Assembly (NCBI GenBank): GCA_015521295.1
Contig: WAOL01000022.1
Location: 1-34,092 of the forward strand
Direction: 5' to 3'
From: Desulfurococcales archaeon
GTDB lineage: Archaea; Thermoproteota; Thermoprotei_A; Sulfolobales; NBVN01
DNA: 34,092 bases
Under the pieces are notes generated by a model that had not been told where the DNA came from, did no database searches, and was given only the letters and a program-made list of their open reading frames with translations. Made by a program: the position numbers and the translations under genes. How positions within the stretch are numbered: position 1 is the first letter of the stretch; each line of letters begins with the position of its first letter. Of the stretch, positions 18,964 through 29,364 are shown in pieces.

Positions 18964-20763
18964 TCATAATCCGATGAGTGCCAATGTTGCTAATATCGTT
19001 ACTGTTGAAAGTACCACCATTATTGCTGCGTGCTTGAATCCTGCTGCGATGCTTAGTTCGCTTACTTTGCCTGCTACTAGCCCCATTATTACTGCGTTGA
19101 TTAGTGTTCCTGCTGAGAGTACCGCTATTAGGGGTGCTAGGTCGTTGGGCGTTACGTTTTTGGAGCTCTGGAGTAATAGGTTTATTATGATTATTGGTGA
19201 TGCTGCTAGGAGCATTGTGCCGAAGTAGGGCATCACTACGTAGGCCCTTAGTTTCCTCCTCATCTCTACTTCCGCTTCTGCTAGGTCTTGTGTGAAGCTT
19301 GAGAGGGCGTCGATTATTTCCGGGGACCCGCCCCCTACGACTATTGAGTCTGCTAGGAAGCGGAATATCGTTATGACGAACCATTCCCGAACTCTTTTTA
19401 AAACCCTCCTCAGTGAGGTCTCTAGGCTCATACCCGATGCTAGAGCCACTGCCGCCTTACTTACTATTGGTGTGAGGTTCCCGTAATCCCTGCTTGCTAG
19501 GGAAATAATGCATTTCTCTGGGCTAAGTCCTGTTTTCCTTGCCTCACTGAGGTCCCTCAGGAAGTCCGCAGTAGCGTTTACTAGCCCCTTGCTTCCCCTC
19601 ATCTCACGCGTATGGCTTATCCATGCCGGGACGAAAACCACCAGTAGCGCCATTGCTAAGGAGATCGTCACGGACTTAGCTTCTAACGCGCCTATTCGCC
19701 CGGAGAAAACTCCGTAACCTCCCGTTACGATTAGCATTGTAATAAACGTGAGAAGTGCGAAGGGTAGTGCTGTCAGCGCTACGAGGTATGGTCCGTACCT
19801 TTTTACTGGGGTTTTCGGCTGTGATGCGTGCGCCATAAATAACGTCATGGCTCCTAGGGCGGGGAGTCCTACGAAGTTGTAGAGCGCGGGCATTAGTAGA
19901 TTAATTCTCGCGGTACCGGAAAGCCTGCTGGCCTGTATGGCTGATAGCGTGCCAGATACCGAGAAAAACACGAATATCGTTATCGACATTATTACTCCTA
20001 GGATTATGTAGACCTCTAGGAAGGATCCTAACCTCTCTATTATTGCTTTAAGCTCCGTTGTCCTAGTTGCAAAGAGTTCCCTTGTCCTAGTTTCTAGATA
20101 GTGAACCACGTCACCACCACTTCGTAGGGTGGTTACGTAGCCGAGCATCGTATCCCTGAACTTGGTGCTTGGGTGATACTTAGTAACAGCCTCTATCGCT
20201 GATAAGGGGTCCTTGCCGAAGAACTTCATCTCCATAACTATTCTTTTAGCTTCTTTCCTTATGGCTTTGAACACTTTTAGTTCGGAAACTCGCTCAAGAA
20301 TCTTGTCGACACTCACACCCCCCTTAACCATTGTTGAGACATATGCCATGAAGAATGGGAGCTCGTTATCTACCTCGGCCTTTCTGGAGGAAGCTAAGCT
20401 TGCCGGGTAGCTTATGCCTACAGCGAAAACCATTACAGGGACAACAGCTTCAATTACTAACATTGTAACTAGCGTGACCGTAGCTACGGGAATCACTAAG
20501 GCAAGCGACGCTAGTATTATACCTAGTATAAATGCTGCCAGTACTGTATACAAGATTATTCTCGAGGCAAATATCACTGGATGCTCGCTGATCCCTGCCT
20601 TGAGAATCGCCTTATCAAGTTCGAATCTCTTTGCTAAACTCTTTCCCCACTTCTCAAAGAGTGCTAAAGCTACAGCGTCCAGAACTTCCCTAGTCGTCGG
20701 CTTCCTAACCCTTAAACGCCTCTCCGAGATCCCTGCCGCACGCGACCCCATCCCGGTAGGCAC
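18964..20763 (-). CDS. T2SSF/TadC/ArlJ-like pilus assembly membrane protein
   Basis: 599 aa; two T2SSF-like halves, multiple TM helices; ELPFFMAYVSTMVKGGVSVDKILERVSE and DFLRDLSEARKTGLSPEKCI motifs. Confidence 0.93.
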   Translation of the reverse strand: MPTGMGSRAAGISERRLRVRKPTTREVLDAVALALFEKWGKSLAKRFELDKAILKAGISEHPVIFASRIILYTVLAAFILGIILASLALVIPVATVTLVTMLVIEAVVPVMVFAVGISYPASLASSRKAEVDNELPFFMAYVSTMVKGGVSVDKILERVSELKVFKAIRKEAKRIVMEMKFFGKDPLSAIEAVTKYHPSTKFRDTMLGYVTTLRSGGDVVHYLETRTRELFATRTTELKAIIERLGSFLEVYIILGVIMSITIFVFFSVSGTLSAIQASRLSGTARINLLMPALYNFVGLPALGAMTLFMAHASQPKTPVKRYGPYLVALTALPFALLTFITMLIVTGGYGVFSGRIGALEAKSVTISLAMALLVVFVPAWISHTREMRGSKGLVNATADFLRDLSEARKTGLSPEKCIISLASRDYGNLTPIVSKAAVALASGMSLETSLRRVLKRVREWFVITIFRFLADSIVVGGGSPEIIDALSSFTQDLAEAEVEMRRKLRAYVVMPYFGTMLLAASPIIIINLLLQSSKNVTPNDLAPLIAVLSAGTLINAVIMGLVAGKVSELSIAAGFKHAAIMVVLSTVTILATLALIGL

Positions 20764-20976
20764 CCCAAACTACTAACCTCTTAGTCGGGAACACCTAAAA
20801 CTTACTCTATTCTTTACATGATTTCTTTCATTCTTAAACCTTGATACTCTCATCAAATAACTTTTTAGAACATTCTCTTAGAACCTTGGATAATATAGCA
20901 GAAATGAAATAGTAAACTTAAAAGTAAGGCGCCTTTTATTTTTCTTGACGTAGGATATGCGGTAAGATTGGGGGTA

Positions 20977-23900
20977 ATGACCTTGAGAAGAAACATAAAA
21001 ATCAACTTATCTGCAGTAATTTTCCTCATGCTTGTTTCTGTAATTTCCTACTCTTTACTAGTCCTTAGTAGTGTAACTACCGCAGAAGGGGTAGTAACTA
21101 ATCCCTACGCATACAGTGTGAATATCTCCGTAAAGCCTGTTGCGGTGTACGCGTTGTCTCCGCAGAAAGTATTCTTGGTAGGCACCGCTAACGGATCTAC
21201 AGTTGTTGAAATACTTGATGTCAGCAACCCCCTTGCACAACCTAAGGTGTTACAATCCTACCCGCTCGTAGGTAACCCAACGGTCGTTGCGACGAACGGC
21301 TATCCCGTATCGCGAATAGCCGTTGGAACAAATGCTGGTGACTTAGTTCTCTTTAAGGTGGATGGTGGGAGAGTATATCTGCTTCTTCACGCTGTACTAG
21401 GGACTGATTTCTCAATAAACAAGTTACTAATACTTAAGGGCACAACGGACTACAAGCTCGCCGTATTGGCCGTCGAAGGTAAAGCACCTACGGGAGGTGT
21501 ATGCACGAAGTGTCATGTCTACGTATTTGACGAGCTCTCAGGTGGTGCGATGAGGATAGGGCTTAACGAAGGAAACGCGTCTCTCACGATAAATAACGTA
21601 TTACCACAAGACATCTCAGCCGCGCTCGTCGTAAGTAATGGTAATTACTATTATGATGCGCAAAAGTTCGTTGTTACATGGTTACCAGCTAAATTCTACA
21701 TGATCCTAGTAAACGCAACATACGTAACCAAAAACGGTACTATAGAGAAAGCAAGACACGCCTTAGTAGACATCATTACATACAATAAGGAGTTACGTGA
21801 AATGTACCACTACGGTATTAACCTAGGAAGGGATGGCACGGCAGAAATACCGGTTCCATGGGGATTTGACGCTAACTTAACACTTACGGACATAGACGGT
21901 AGAAAGTATACTAAGCATATTGAGGCTCCAAACGTAAGCGAGGTAACTAAGGTTTACGTGTCTCTTAAGCTTAATGCCCCGCCAGTAACTGCCGAAGCGT
22001 CAACATTATACAGCGTCCCTCCGTATGAACTAGCAACTCCTCACATAATCGATGTTGACAATATACCGAGTTCATTCAGTACCGTAACATCCCTCAACGA
22101 CACCCGAATAAATCCAGCATCGACAGGACTCTCCTTACTTAAAGGCGCCAGTTCATCTAACTTTGTCCTATACTATTATGACCCATCCACGGGAGAAGCC
22201 TACATTAAGGTTTACACCTCATCATTTAAACAGCTAAGTGAAGTCTCTGACTACGTTGGCGTTAGGCTATATTCTTTAGGTGCTTTCACGTACCCTGACG
22301 AGAAAATAATTATAACGGCATACAAGGAAGGCAAGGCAAAATATTACATAGCGTCTGGTAATTCATACAAGTTCCTCTACGAACTAACACTTGGAGGCAC
22401 GTTAAATAAAGTAGAAATAGTCCCGTCCATCGAAGGCTACTACTACATAGCCCACACAACCGCAGGACTTCAGGTGGTCCGCACATACCCGTACCAAGTA
22501 CCTATCCTCAGATACGGAACTTGGGTAAATTACGCAGAAGGATCCATAGACGGCGACATCGGCGGGAACTTAAATTACGGTGTCGTAGCATATAGCAATC
22601 ACCTAATTATTTTGCGAAACATTGCCTCTTTGATTAAAGGAGGGAAACCCACTAACCTAGAATCAATAAAGGTGCCGAAACTCTACGTAAAAGTGAATCT
22701 TCCTGAAGGCTTGCCTGTGAATGGAACTAAGATTTCCTTGATATATCCCGGAGGGATTATAGAGAAAGTCTTAAAGAAGAGTAATACCGCTGTATTTCCA
22801 AACATACTACCTAACGAAAATTACACGTTGGTTGTAAACTACACTGAACCATATGTGAATAAAGCTGTGTTGAACATCACACCGACAGGGTATAGGGACG
22901 TACACATCACGGTGAACCTTACCTATAAACTATATTCTCTAAAACTGAACATCAGGGACTCCGTAAGCGGTACTAAAATAATAGCCCCTTATGATGTCCA
23001 AATCGACAACAAAATTGTATTAAAGAACGTGAGGGAAAGCACGTTAACGCTTCCCGTGGTCTACGGGAACCACACCATAACCATTAGACCAGCAAGCGGC
23101 TATGAGAATGTTTATGAAGAATCAACCATACATACGTACGTAACAGGGAACACCACCGCTAACATTACGTTAGTCAGGAAGAAATATGCCCTCAACGTTG
23201 TGGTAATGGATAAGTATTCGAAGAGGTTGCTTGCGCCAGTGGTTGTTGAGGTGACTAAAGGCGTGTCAAAGATCATTGGTTTCGGCGGAACTAAGGCGTC
23301 GTTCATACTGCCATATGGTAATTACATTATTCATGTCTCGCCTTTGAAAGGGTATAGCAATATATACTTACCCACCACCGCGAGCGTTACACTAAATAAG
23401 CCGAGCACCGTAACATTAGTTCTTGAAAGAGTAAGATATACCCTCAATATATCCATTAAAGATGTAACAACCGGTGTCCTAGCGGGGCTATTCGATATTT
23501 ACGTTAACGGGAGTAAGGTCGCATCAGGTGTGAGGAGCCTAACTAACATCACCCTACCCTACGGCGTTTACGTTGTGTCAGTAACTCCGGAGCCTAAGTA
23601 CGCAAACGTTTATAGCACTCCTCGCCCACAGACTGTCAAAGTGTTCAATAATACTGAAGTTACCTTTAAGTTAAGCAGGAAGTTCTTCAAGATAAAAATC
23701 ATTGTTGTCGACGATGTGGGGGCACCCATAAAGAATGCTGAGGTGAGGTTCTTCAGCATAGACAAGGGCACTTATATCTCAACACTACTGACTGATGCTT
23801 CAGGAACTGTTCAAGGATCACTATTTTATGGGGGTTACAGGATTGATATCTTAGCTAAGGGATTTTACCCTGCCCAGCGGAACCTTATATTGAATAAAGA

Positions 23901-24060
23901 TACCGAGCTCACAGTAACGCTTCAGCCGCAATTACTCACTGTAATAATGCGGTACGCAATAGTAATTATAGTAGTGTGTATAGCTGCGGTGGCGATAATA
24001 GCTATCCTCAAGGTAAAGGCCAAGATCGCTGAAAGATTACCTAAAGAGGAACTCTTTTAA
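20977..24060 (+). CDS. Large secreted protein with C-terminal TM anchor: beta-propeller-like N-terminal region and tandem PEGA/Ig-like repeats
   Basis: ORF opens at TTG 20968, ATG at 20977; N-terminal signal-like helix, tandem domains starting YSLKLNIRDSVSGTKI, YALNVVVMDKYSKRLL, YTLNISIKDVTTGVLA, FKIKIIVVDDVGAPIK; C-term TM YAIVIIVVCIAAVAIIAIL + KVKAKIAERLPKEELF. Confidence 0.85.
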   Translation: MTLRRNIKINLSAVIFLMLVSVISYSLLVLSSVTTAEGVVTNPYAYSVNISVKPVAVYALSPQKVFLVGTANGSTVVEILDVSNPLAQPKVLQSYPLVGNPTVVATNGYPVSRIAVGTNAGDLVLFKVDGGRVYLLLHAVLGTDFSINKLLILKGTTDYKLAVLAVEGKAPTGGVCTKCHVYVFDELSGGAMRIGLNEGNASLTINNVLPQDISAALVVSNGNYYYDAQKFVVTWLPAKFYMILVNATYVTKNGTIEKARHALVDIITYNKELREMYHYGINLGRDGTAEIPVPWGFDANLTLTDIDGRKYTKHIEAPNVSEVTKVYVSLKLNAPPVTAEASTLYSVPPYELATPHIIDVDNIPSSFSTVTSLNDTRINPASTGLSLLKGASSSNFVLYYYDPSTGEAYIKVYTSSFKQLSEVSDYVGVRLYSLGAFTYPDEKIIITAYKEGKAKYYIASGNSYKFLYELTLGGTLNKVEIVPSIEGYYYIAHTTAGLQVVRTYPYQVPILRYGTWVNYAEGSIDGDIGGNLNYGVVAYSNHLIILRNIASLIKGGKPTNLESIKVPKLYVKVNLPEGLPVNGTKISLIYPGGIIEKVLKKSNTAVFPNILPNENYTLVVNYTEPYVNKAVLNITPTGYRDVHITVNLTYKLYSLKLNIRDSVSGTKIIAPYDVQIDNKIVLKNVRESTLTLPVVYGNHTITIRPASGYENVYEESTIHTYVTGNTTANITLVRKKYALNVVVMDKYSKRLLAPVVVEVTKGVSKIIGFGGTKASFILPYGNYIIHVSPLKGYSNIYLPTTASVTLNKPSTVTLVLERVRYTLNISIKDVTTGVLAGLFDIYVNGSKVASGVRSLTNITLPYGVYVVSVTPEPKYANVYSTPRPQTVKVFNNTEVTFKLSRKFFKIKIIVVDDVGAPIKNAEVRFFSIDKGTYISTLLTDASGTVQGSLFYGGYRIDILAKGFYPAQRNLILNKDTELTVTLQPQLLTVIMRYAIVIIVVCIAAVAIIAILKVKAKIAERLPKEELF

Positions 24061-24200
24061 ACTCGCTGGGTAATGATGCTAAGCAATGACTTGTTTCATT
24101 TTTTAGGAGAGTTAAAATCATAACTTGAAAATTAAATAACGTAAATAATTGCGGTTGAGATTTACTTTATCGGGGTAGCAACGCCAAGGTGTGTGCAGTG

Positions 24201-24629
24201 ATGAGCAGAAGTCCCGCTATATCATCTCTGGCCATTGAGATCTTAATACTGATCCTTACGGCAATACTTGTGCCCTTAGTCATTATGTGGGTTGTAGGGG
24301 TCTGGCAGACAACAGAAGAATCCTTTTCACTAACACCAACCTTACACGTCACCCAAAATTCCACAAGTAAGCCAATCCTAGTACTGCACATCACTAATAA
24401 GGGGAAGGACTCTGATGTTATAATACGTATAACTATAAAGGCGGGTAATGGTTACTATATCAATACCACAACGATTAGCATACCCGGAGGCTTCACAGGA
24501 TCCGTAACCATAGGAGGTTGGAAGATAAGCGGTAACCCACAAGCACTAAAACCTGGTGAAACCTACCGTGTGTATATATACACGAGAGAGCATGGCATGT
24601 TGCTCTATGATGTAGTAGCCTCGACATAA
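24201..24629 (+). CDS. Pilin-like protein
   Basis: MSRSPA|ISSLAIEILILILTAILVPLVIMWVVGVW N-terminus; beta-rich C-terminus; GTG upstream option 24189. Confidence 0.8.
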   Translation: MSRSPAISSLAIEILILILTAILVPLVIMWVVGVWQTTEESFSLTPTLHVTQNSTSKPILVLHITNKGKDSDVIIRITIKAGNGYYINTTTISIPGGFTGSVTIGGWKISGNPQALKPGETYRVYIYTREHGMLLYDVVAST

Positions 24630-24688
24630 TTCCTCTTGTTCTCAATAGCATATTAATCACTACTTACCTAAACTAGAGGGAGGACATA

Positions 24689-25987
24689 ATGTCCGCACAC
24701 ACGTTGCTGAATAAAGTCATCGAAATCACACGTAATCACAACCGATGGAGAAGATTTGAGTGTATTAATTTGATAGCGTCCGAGAATGTCATGTCTCCCT
24801 TGGCCGAGGCCGCGTACTTTACTGACATGATGCATCGGTATGCGGAGGGTAAGCCTGGAAAGAGGTACTACCAAGGTAACATCTATACTGACCAGATAGA
24901 ATTGCTAGTGATGGAGCTCATGTCTAACTTGCTTCAGGTGGAGTATGTCGAGCCTAGACCCATAAGCGGAACAATAGCCAACGCGGTCGTGTTCAGGAAC
25001 CTCGCTAATCCAGGTGATAAAGCACTAATAGCGCCTGTTCAGGCCGGTGCGCACGTTTCACACACGCGTTTCGGTACGTTAGGTGCGTTAGGTATCGAGC
25101 AGGTAGAGTTACCCTTTGACATGGAGCGCTGGAATATAGACGTTGATAAGGCCGCTAAAATGATTGAGGAGGTAAAACCTAAGTTCGTTACCCTAGGTGC
25201 TAGCGTCTACATGTTCCCTCACCCAACTAAGGAGATAGCCGAGGCCGCACACGCCGTTGGTGCTAAGGTAGTCCATGACGTTGCCCACGTCCTAGGGCTA
25301 ATAACTGGTAAGAGATGGCCTAATCCCGTACATGAGGGCGCCGATGTCGCCACATCGTCAACACACAAGACATTTCCGGGCCCGCAGGGTGGGCTGATAT
25401 TCACGAATGATAGAGCACTATATAAGGCAGTAGCTAAGACCGTGTTCCCGTGGTTCGTCAGTAACCACCACCTTCATAGATTGCCTGCGATGGCTGTAAC
25501 TGCCATTGAGATGATGGAGTTCGGTGAGGCATATGCTGACCAGATAGTGAGGAATGCTAGGGCATTCGCGGAGGCACTGGCGGAGGAGGGCTTTAAGATA
25601 CCGACAGAACACTTAGGTTTCACTCAGTCCCACACCTTCGTAGTTGACGTGAGGGAATTAGGTGGTGGGGCTAAGGCAGCTAAGCTACTGGAGGATGCAA
25701 ACATCATACTGAACAAGAATTTACTCCCATGGGATCCGCCTGAAGCCGTTAAGAACCCCAGCGGCTTAAGAATAGGTGTGCAAGAGATGACTAGGTTCGG
25801 CATGAAGGAAAGCGACTTCAAGGAACTAGCTAAGTTCTTCAGAGAAGTGCTAATAGAGGGCAAGGACCCGGTAGAAATCAAGAAGAAAGTCATAGAATTC
25901 CGGAAGAACTTCCTGGAGGTTAAGTACGGATACAATATACCTAAGGAATTCCAAGACAGCTTACTGAAGGTGCCGATGCTGCTATGA
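24689..25987 (+). CDS. glyA: Serine hydroxymethyltransferase
   Basis: [42 protein letters not shown] (PLP lysine region). Confidence 0.96.
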   Translation: MSAHTLLNKVIEITRNHNRWRRFECINLIASENVMSPLAEAAYFTDMMHRYAEGKPGKRYYQGNIYTDQIELLVMELMSNLLQVEYVEPRPISGTIANAVVFRNLANPGDKALIAPVQAGAHVSHTRFGTLGALGIEQVELPFDMERWNIDVDKAAKMIEEVKPKFVTLGASVYMFPHPTKEIAEAAHAVGAKVVHDVAHVLGLITGKRWPNPVHEGADVATSSTHKTFPGPQGGLIFTNDRALYKAVAKTVFPWFVSNHHLHRLPAMAVTAIEMMEFGEAYADQIVRNARAFAEALAEEGFKIPTEHLGFTQSHTFVVDVRELGGGAKAAKLLEDANIILNKNLLPWDPPEAVKNPSGLRIGVQEMTRFGMKESDFKELAKFFREVLIEGKDPVEIKKKVIEFRKNFLEVKYGYNIPKEFQDSLLKVPMLL

Positions 25988-26802
25988 CCCTCACTAGGGA
26001 ACATACGGGTAAGGTTCACTGGAACCTTCTTAAGTGGGTGGAGCTCGCTGAGGATCTTAGGAGAATTAAAACGCACGTCATTTTCTTCCCAATAGGTAGC
26101 GTAGAACAGCATGGTCCCCACCTCCCCCTAGGCCTTGACTACATCATAGCAGACGAGGTCAGCAGTAGGGCGTGCCGGAAGTTACAGGCGAGGAGTATCC
26201 TGGCGTTGAAGCTCCCTCCACTACCCTTCGGCATGAGTAGCATGTGGGGAGCGTACCCTGGCACAATAACGCTCTCGACCGAAACACTGTATAGTGTAGT
26301 GAGAGACGTCCTACACTCACTATGGAAGTCGGGCGTTAGGCTCGTGGTAATAGTGAACGGTCACGCCGGTAACGCAGATCTGCTTAGGGTGGTTGCTAGG
26401 GACTCTGCTGAGGAGTTTGAGGGCTTAACCGTAGCTGTAGTCACTGTATGGGAGATTGTTGGCGACTTAATCAAGGAGTTGTTCCAGACACCGTTCTTCC
26501 ATGCCGACGAGGTTGAGACAAGTATTGCGTTAGCCCTTAACTTGCCTGTTGGCGAGCCTCCGAGAAGCGCTTCTCAACCAAGTGAGTTTAGGATGTATAG
26601 TGAGGAGTGGCACTCGCTGGATCTAACGACCCGGCCCAAAGTGTACGTGTACTCAAAGGAATCCTCGAAAGTTGTTGGTCTCGGCGCCTTCGGCTCACCG
26701 TTCTTAGCAACCAAGGATAAGGGTCTGAAACTTCTGGAGGAGATGGAGTCCAGGATCGTTAAATTCGTAACCGACCTACTCCACGGACTTGAACGTGAAT
26801 GA
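25984..26802 (+). CDS. Creatininase/creatinine amidohydrolase family protein
   Basis: [50 protein letters not shown] overlap with glyA. Confidence 0.92.
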   Translation: MTLTREHTGKVHWNLLKWVELAEDLRRIKTHVIFFPIGSVEQHGPHLPLGLDYIIADEVSSRACRKLQARSILALKLPPLPFGMSSMWGAYPGTITLSTETLYSVVRDVLHSLWKSGVRLVVIVNGHAGNADLLRVVARDSAEEFEGLTVAVVTVWEIVGDLIKELFQTPFFHADEVETSIALALNLPVGEPPRSASQPSEFRMYSEEWHSLDLTTRPKVYVYSKESSKVVGLGAFGSPFLATKDKGLKLLEEMESRIVKFVTDLLHGLERE

Positions 26803-26809
26803 CTTAACA

Positions 26810-27490
26810 CTAACCTATAATCCGGTATTCTCTGCCTGCGTGAAGGTACACTAGCCCCTCCTTAATTAGGGAGTCGAGCAAACCCCTCTCCTCGGGACTC
26901 ATCTTCTCAATTTCACCAACGCTTAACGGGAACTTTTTCTTGAACCTATTAAGGAACTCTGGATTAACTAAGTAATCCCCAACGGGTATCGCTACACCCT
27001 CATTGACGTATACTTCAATGGGTTTACTTGCAAGTTTCCTAGCCTCACTTAGCGTGACCAGACCCTTGCTAGACAAGATACTTAATAACGGATCAGTGAC
27101 CTTCTTGTCTTTCCTCTGTCTTGCCTTATGTGTTGGTATACCCTTCTTTAGTAAGTTTATCTCCTGCTCTAACCGATCAACCCTGGCTTTAAGTTCCATC
27201 ACCACTGATTTTAGTTCCTCAATAACGCCAACAAGTTCAGCTACCGAAGCACTGGATCGCGAGTCGCTACCCCCGCCTTGAGTTACCTCAACATCGTCCA
27301 ACGCTGGGAAACCCACTCTAACTAAGTACCCACCCCTCGACGAGCGTATCACGTAGCCGGCTTCCCTAAGCCTGAGTAACGCATGACGAACAACATTGTA
27401 GGGCAGACCTAAGGCGTCTGCCACCTCCCTAGGTGTGGCGCCCGGATTGCTCTTCAGGAACGCTAGTACTTTTCTGTCAACGCCACTCAA
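26810..27490 (-). CDS. wHTH transcriptional regulator-like protein with coiled coil
   Basis: TPREVADALGLPYNVVRHALLRLREAGYVI N-terminal HTH; VIEELKSVVMELKARVDRLEQEINLL coiled coil; TTG start. Confidence 0.78.
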   Translation of the reverse strand: MSGVDRKVLAFLKSNPGATPREVADALGLPYNVVRHALLRLREAGYVIRSSRGGYLVRVGFPALDDVEVTQGGGSDSRSSASVAELVGVIEELKSVVMELKARVDRLEQEINLLKKGIPTHKARQRKDKKVTDPLLSILSSKGLVTLSEARKLASKPIEVYVNEGVAIPVGDYLVNPEFLNRFKKKFPLSVGEIEKMSPEERGLLDSLIKEGLVYLHAGREYRIIG

Positions 27491-27507
27491 GACATCATCA
27501 AGAGATA

Positions 27508-27523
27508 TAGGTTTGCTAACCTA
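27508..27523. promoter_or_regulatory. 16-bp palindrome TAGGTT-TGCT-AACCTA between divergent promoters
   Basis: Perfect 6-bp arms between the HTH gene and ORF 27545. Confidence 0.5.
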
Positions 27524-27544
27524 ATAAAGTGTGGTCGAGGGTGT

Positions 27545-27889
27545 ATGGGCAGGTCAACGGAGGAGAAGGTTCGGGAAATAGTTGAACTAATTGATGAGAG
27601 CGACGATTACTGGCGCAAGGCCGCATTCTACTCTGACCCCGACGTCAGCGCGCTACTCGATAGCCTTTACGAAAGGTGGGAATCCAGTAACATGCAGGGG
27701 GTCCCCCTAGACTACGCGACTGATGAAGAGGTGGACTTCCTTTACCACAAGGCTAAGTCACTGACACGTGAGGATGCGAGAAGAAGTGAACGCGCATTCA
27801 TTAAAAAGTCCATGGGTATTGATGAGGGAATTCATAAGGATAGTAGTGAGAAGCGTCGTAAGAGAAGGTTTTTCGGCCTACTTCCTTAA
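27545..27889 (+). CDS. Hypothetical protein (114 aa)
   Basis: Charged ORF, divergent from HTH gene, ends in RRKRRFFGLLP; 4-bp tail-to-tail overlap with serS. Confidence 0.65.
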   Translation: MGRSTEEKVREIVELIDESDDYWRKAAFYSDPDVSALLDSLYERWESSNMQGVPLDYATDEEVDFLYHKAKSLTREDARRSERAFIKKSMGIDEGIHKDSSEKRRKRRFFGLLP

Positions 27890-29259
27890 GTCTTCTTCCT
27901 AGGGTAGATGTATTCTTTAGGTGCTTTACTGAAAGGTTCTAGGTATTTCCTCAGAACCTTCGGTATTTCTACAACCCCGTCCTCCCTCTGGTAATTCTCT
28001 AAGATGGCAGTTATTGTTCTAGTGCTTGCTATCGCTGTTGAATTCAGCATGTGCACGAAGTCCCTAACCATTCCCTTCCTCCTAAGGTACTTTACATTAA
28101 GCTTGTATGCCTGCCAGTCTAGGACATTGCTACAACTCACGAGTTCCCTGAACTTACCCTGTGCTGGGTACCACGCCTCTAAGTCGTACTTCATGGCCGC
28201 ACGGAGATTTAGCTCGCCCGAGGCGATGTTAACTACCCTGAACGGTATTCCGAGGCCCTTGTAGAGTTCCTCGGCATTACCTATTAGGAGGTCGAATACT
28301 TCCCAGCTCTGCTCTGGCAGGGTGTACGCGAATTGCTCGACCTTATGGAACTGGTGAACTCTGAATATTCCTTTAATGTCCCTGTTAGCTGCTCCGGCCT
28401 CCTTGCGGAAGCATGGACTAACGCCCACGTACAGTAGCGGGAGGTCTTCCTCCGGTATTACCTCACCTGCGTGAAGCGCTGCCAGCGGGTGTTCGGCCGT
28501 CGCTATTAGATATAGGTCCTCGCCATCTATTTTGTAGAGGGCGTCCTTGAATGCCTCAAACTCCTCGACTGCCCGCATGTACTTACCTTTGAGGAAGTAT
28601 GGCGGGAGAACTAGCCTGAATCCCTTACTCGTTAGGTAGTCTATGGCGTATGAGAGGAGCGCCATGTCTAGCCATACTAGGTCATCGAAGAGATAGTAGA
28701 ACCTGGAACCCGCTACTTCGCCAGCCTTTAACGTGTCACCTAGCTTCAACACGTTCTCGAGCATATCCGCGTGTCCTACGATCTCCTTATCAGTAACCTC
28801 GTACTCCATCTTAACGCCCTTACCCTCAGTCTCAGCGAGGAAGTCCTCGAGGTGCTTACGCTGTACTAAGGCCTTACCCCATACCCTCACGACCGCGTTG
28901 TACGAGTCGTCAGGCCCTATAGGCACTGACTCGTGAAGTAAGCTGGGCATCTGATCAAGTATCTGCTTTCTTCGAGCTTCAGCCTCCTTCAGCCTCGCCT
29001 CATACTCCCCTATTTCCTTCAGCAGTTCCTTAGCCTTCGCTATTAATTCACCCCTCTCCTCAGGCTTAGCCTTCGCTATACGTGAGCTTATCACGTTATG
29101 CTCATGTCTGAGCTTATTCAGCTCCGTCTGCAACCTACGCCACTCAGCATCAACTCTCAGGAACTCGTCCACTAAGCCGGGATCCATGAATCTTTTTCTG
29201 AGGTTCTCCCTCATTAAGTCTGGATTCGTTCTCAGTGTTTGTAGGACGGACCAAGGCAC
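27886..29259 (-). CDS. serS: Seryl-tRNA synthetase
   Basis: N-terminal coiled-coil arm, class II motifs GVSPCFRKEAGAANRDIKGIFRVHQFHKVEQF and LVSCSNVLDWQA. Confidence 0.95.
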   Translation of the reverse strand: MPWSVLQTLRTNPDLMRENLRKRFMDPGLVDEFLRVDAEWRRLQTELNKLRHEHNVISSRIAKAKPEERGELIAKAKELLKEIGEYEARLKEAEARRKQILDQMPSLLHESVPIGPDDSYNAVVRVWGKALVQRKHLEDFLAETEGKGVKMEYEVTDKEIVGHADMLENVLKLGDTLKAGEVAGSRFYYLFDDLVWLDMALLSYAIDYLTSKGFRLVLPPYFLKGKYMRAVEEFEAFKDALYKIDGEDLYLIATAEHPLAALHAGEVIPEEDLPLLYVGVSPCFRKEAGAANRDIKGIFRVHQFHKVEQFAYTLPEQSWEVFDLLIGNAEELYKGLGIPFRVVNIASGELNLRAAMKYDLEAWYPAQGKFRELVSCSNVLDWQAYKLNVKYLRRKGMVRDFVHMLNSTAIASTRTITAILENYQREDGVVEIPKVLRKYLEPFSKAPKEYIYPRKKT

Positions 29260-29364
29260 CTAAATCCACCTCTTTACTCTCACTAGGCTAAGTCTGAACC
29301 TGAAGATATATCTCTTTTCCGGTTGCTCAACGCGCTTAGTGCCCTGTAAACCTTTACCTCCTTA

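Noticed and set aside
18899-19384. 161-aa minus-strand ORF in another frame of the T2SSF-like gene
   Set aside because: Out-of-frame overlap with a well-supported membrane protein; Arg/Ser/Asn-rich translation typical of a spurious frame.
20617-20632. agttcgaatctct resembling a tRNA T-loop
   Set aside because: Within the T2SSF-like coding region; no cloverleaf visible around it.
20865-20884. Direct repeat TTAGAAC x2 with 13-bp period in the divergent 20764-20967 intergenic
   Set aside because: Only two 7-mers in an A/T-rich region; easily chance without comparative support.
21505-21519. CTKCH (CxxCH, heme c-like) motif in the 1030-aa surface protein
   Set aside because: Single occurrence in a beta-rich context, no other heme ligands or cytochrome features; likely coincidence.
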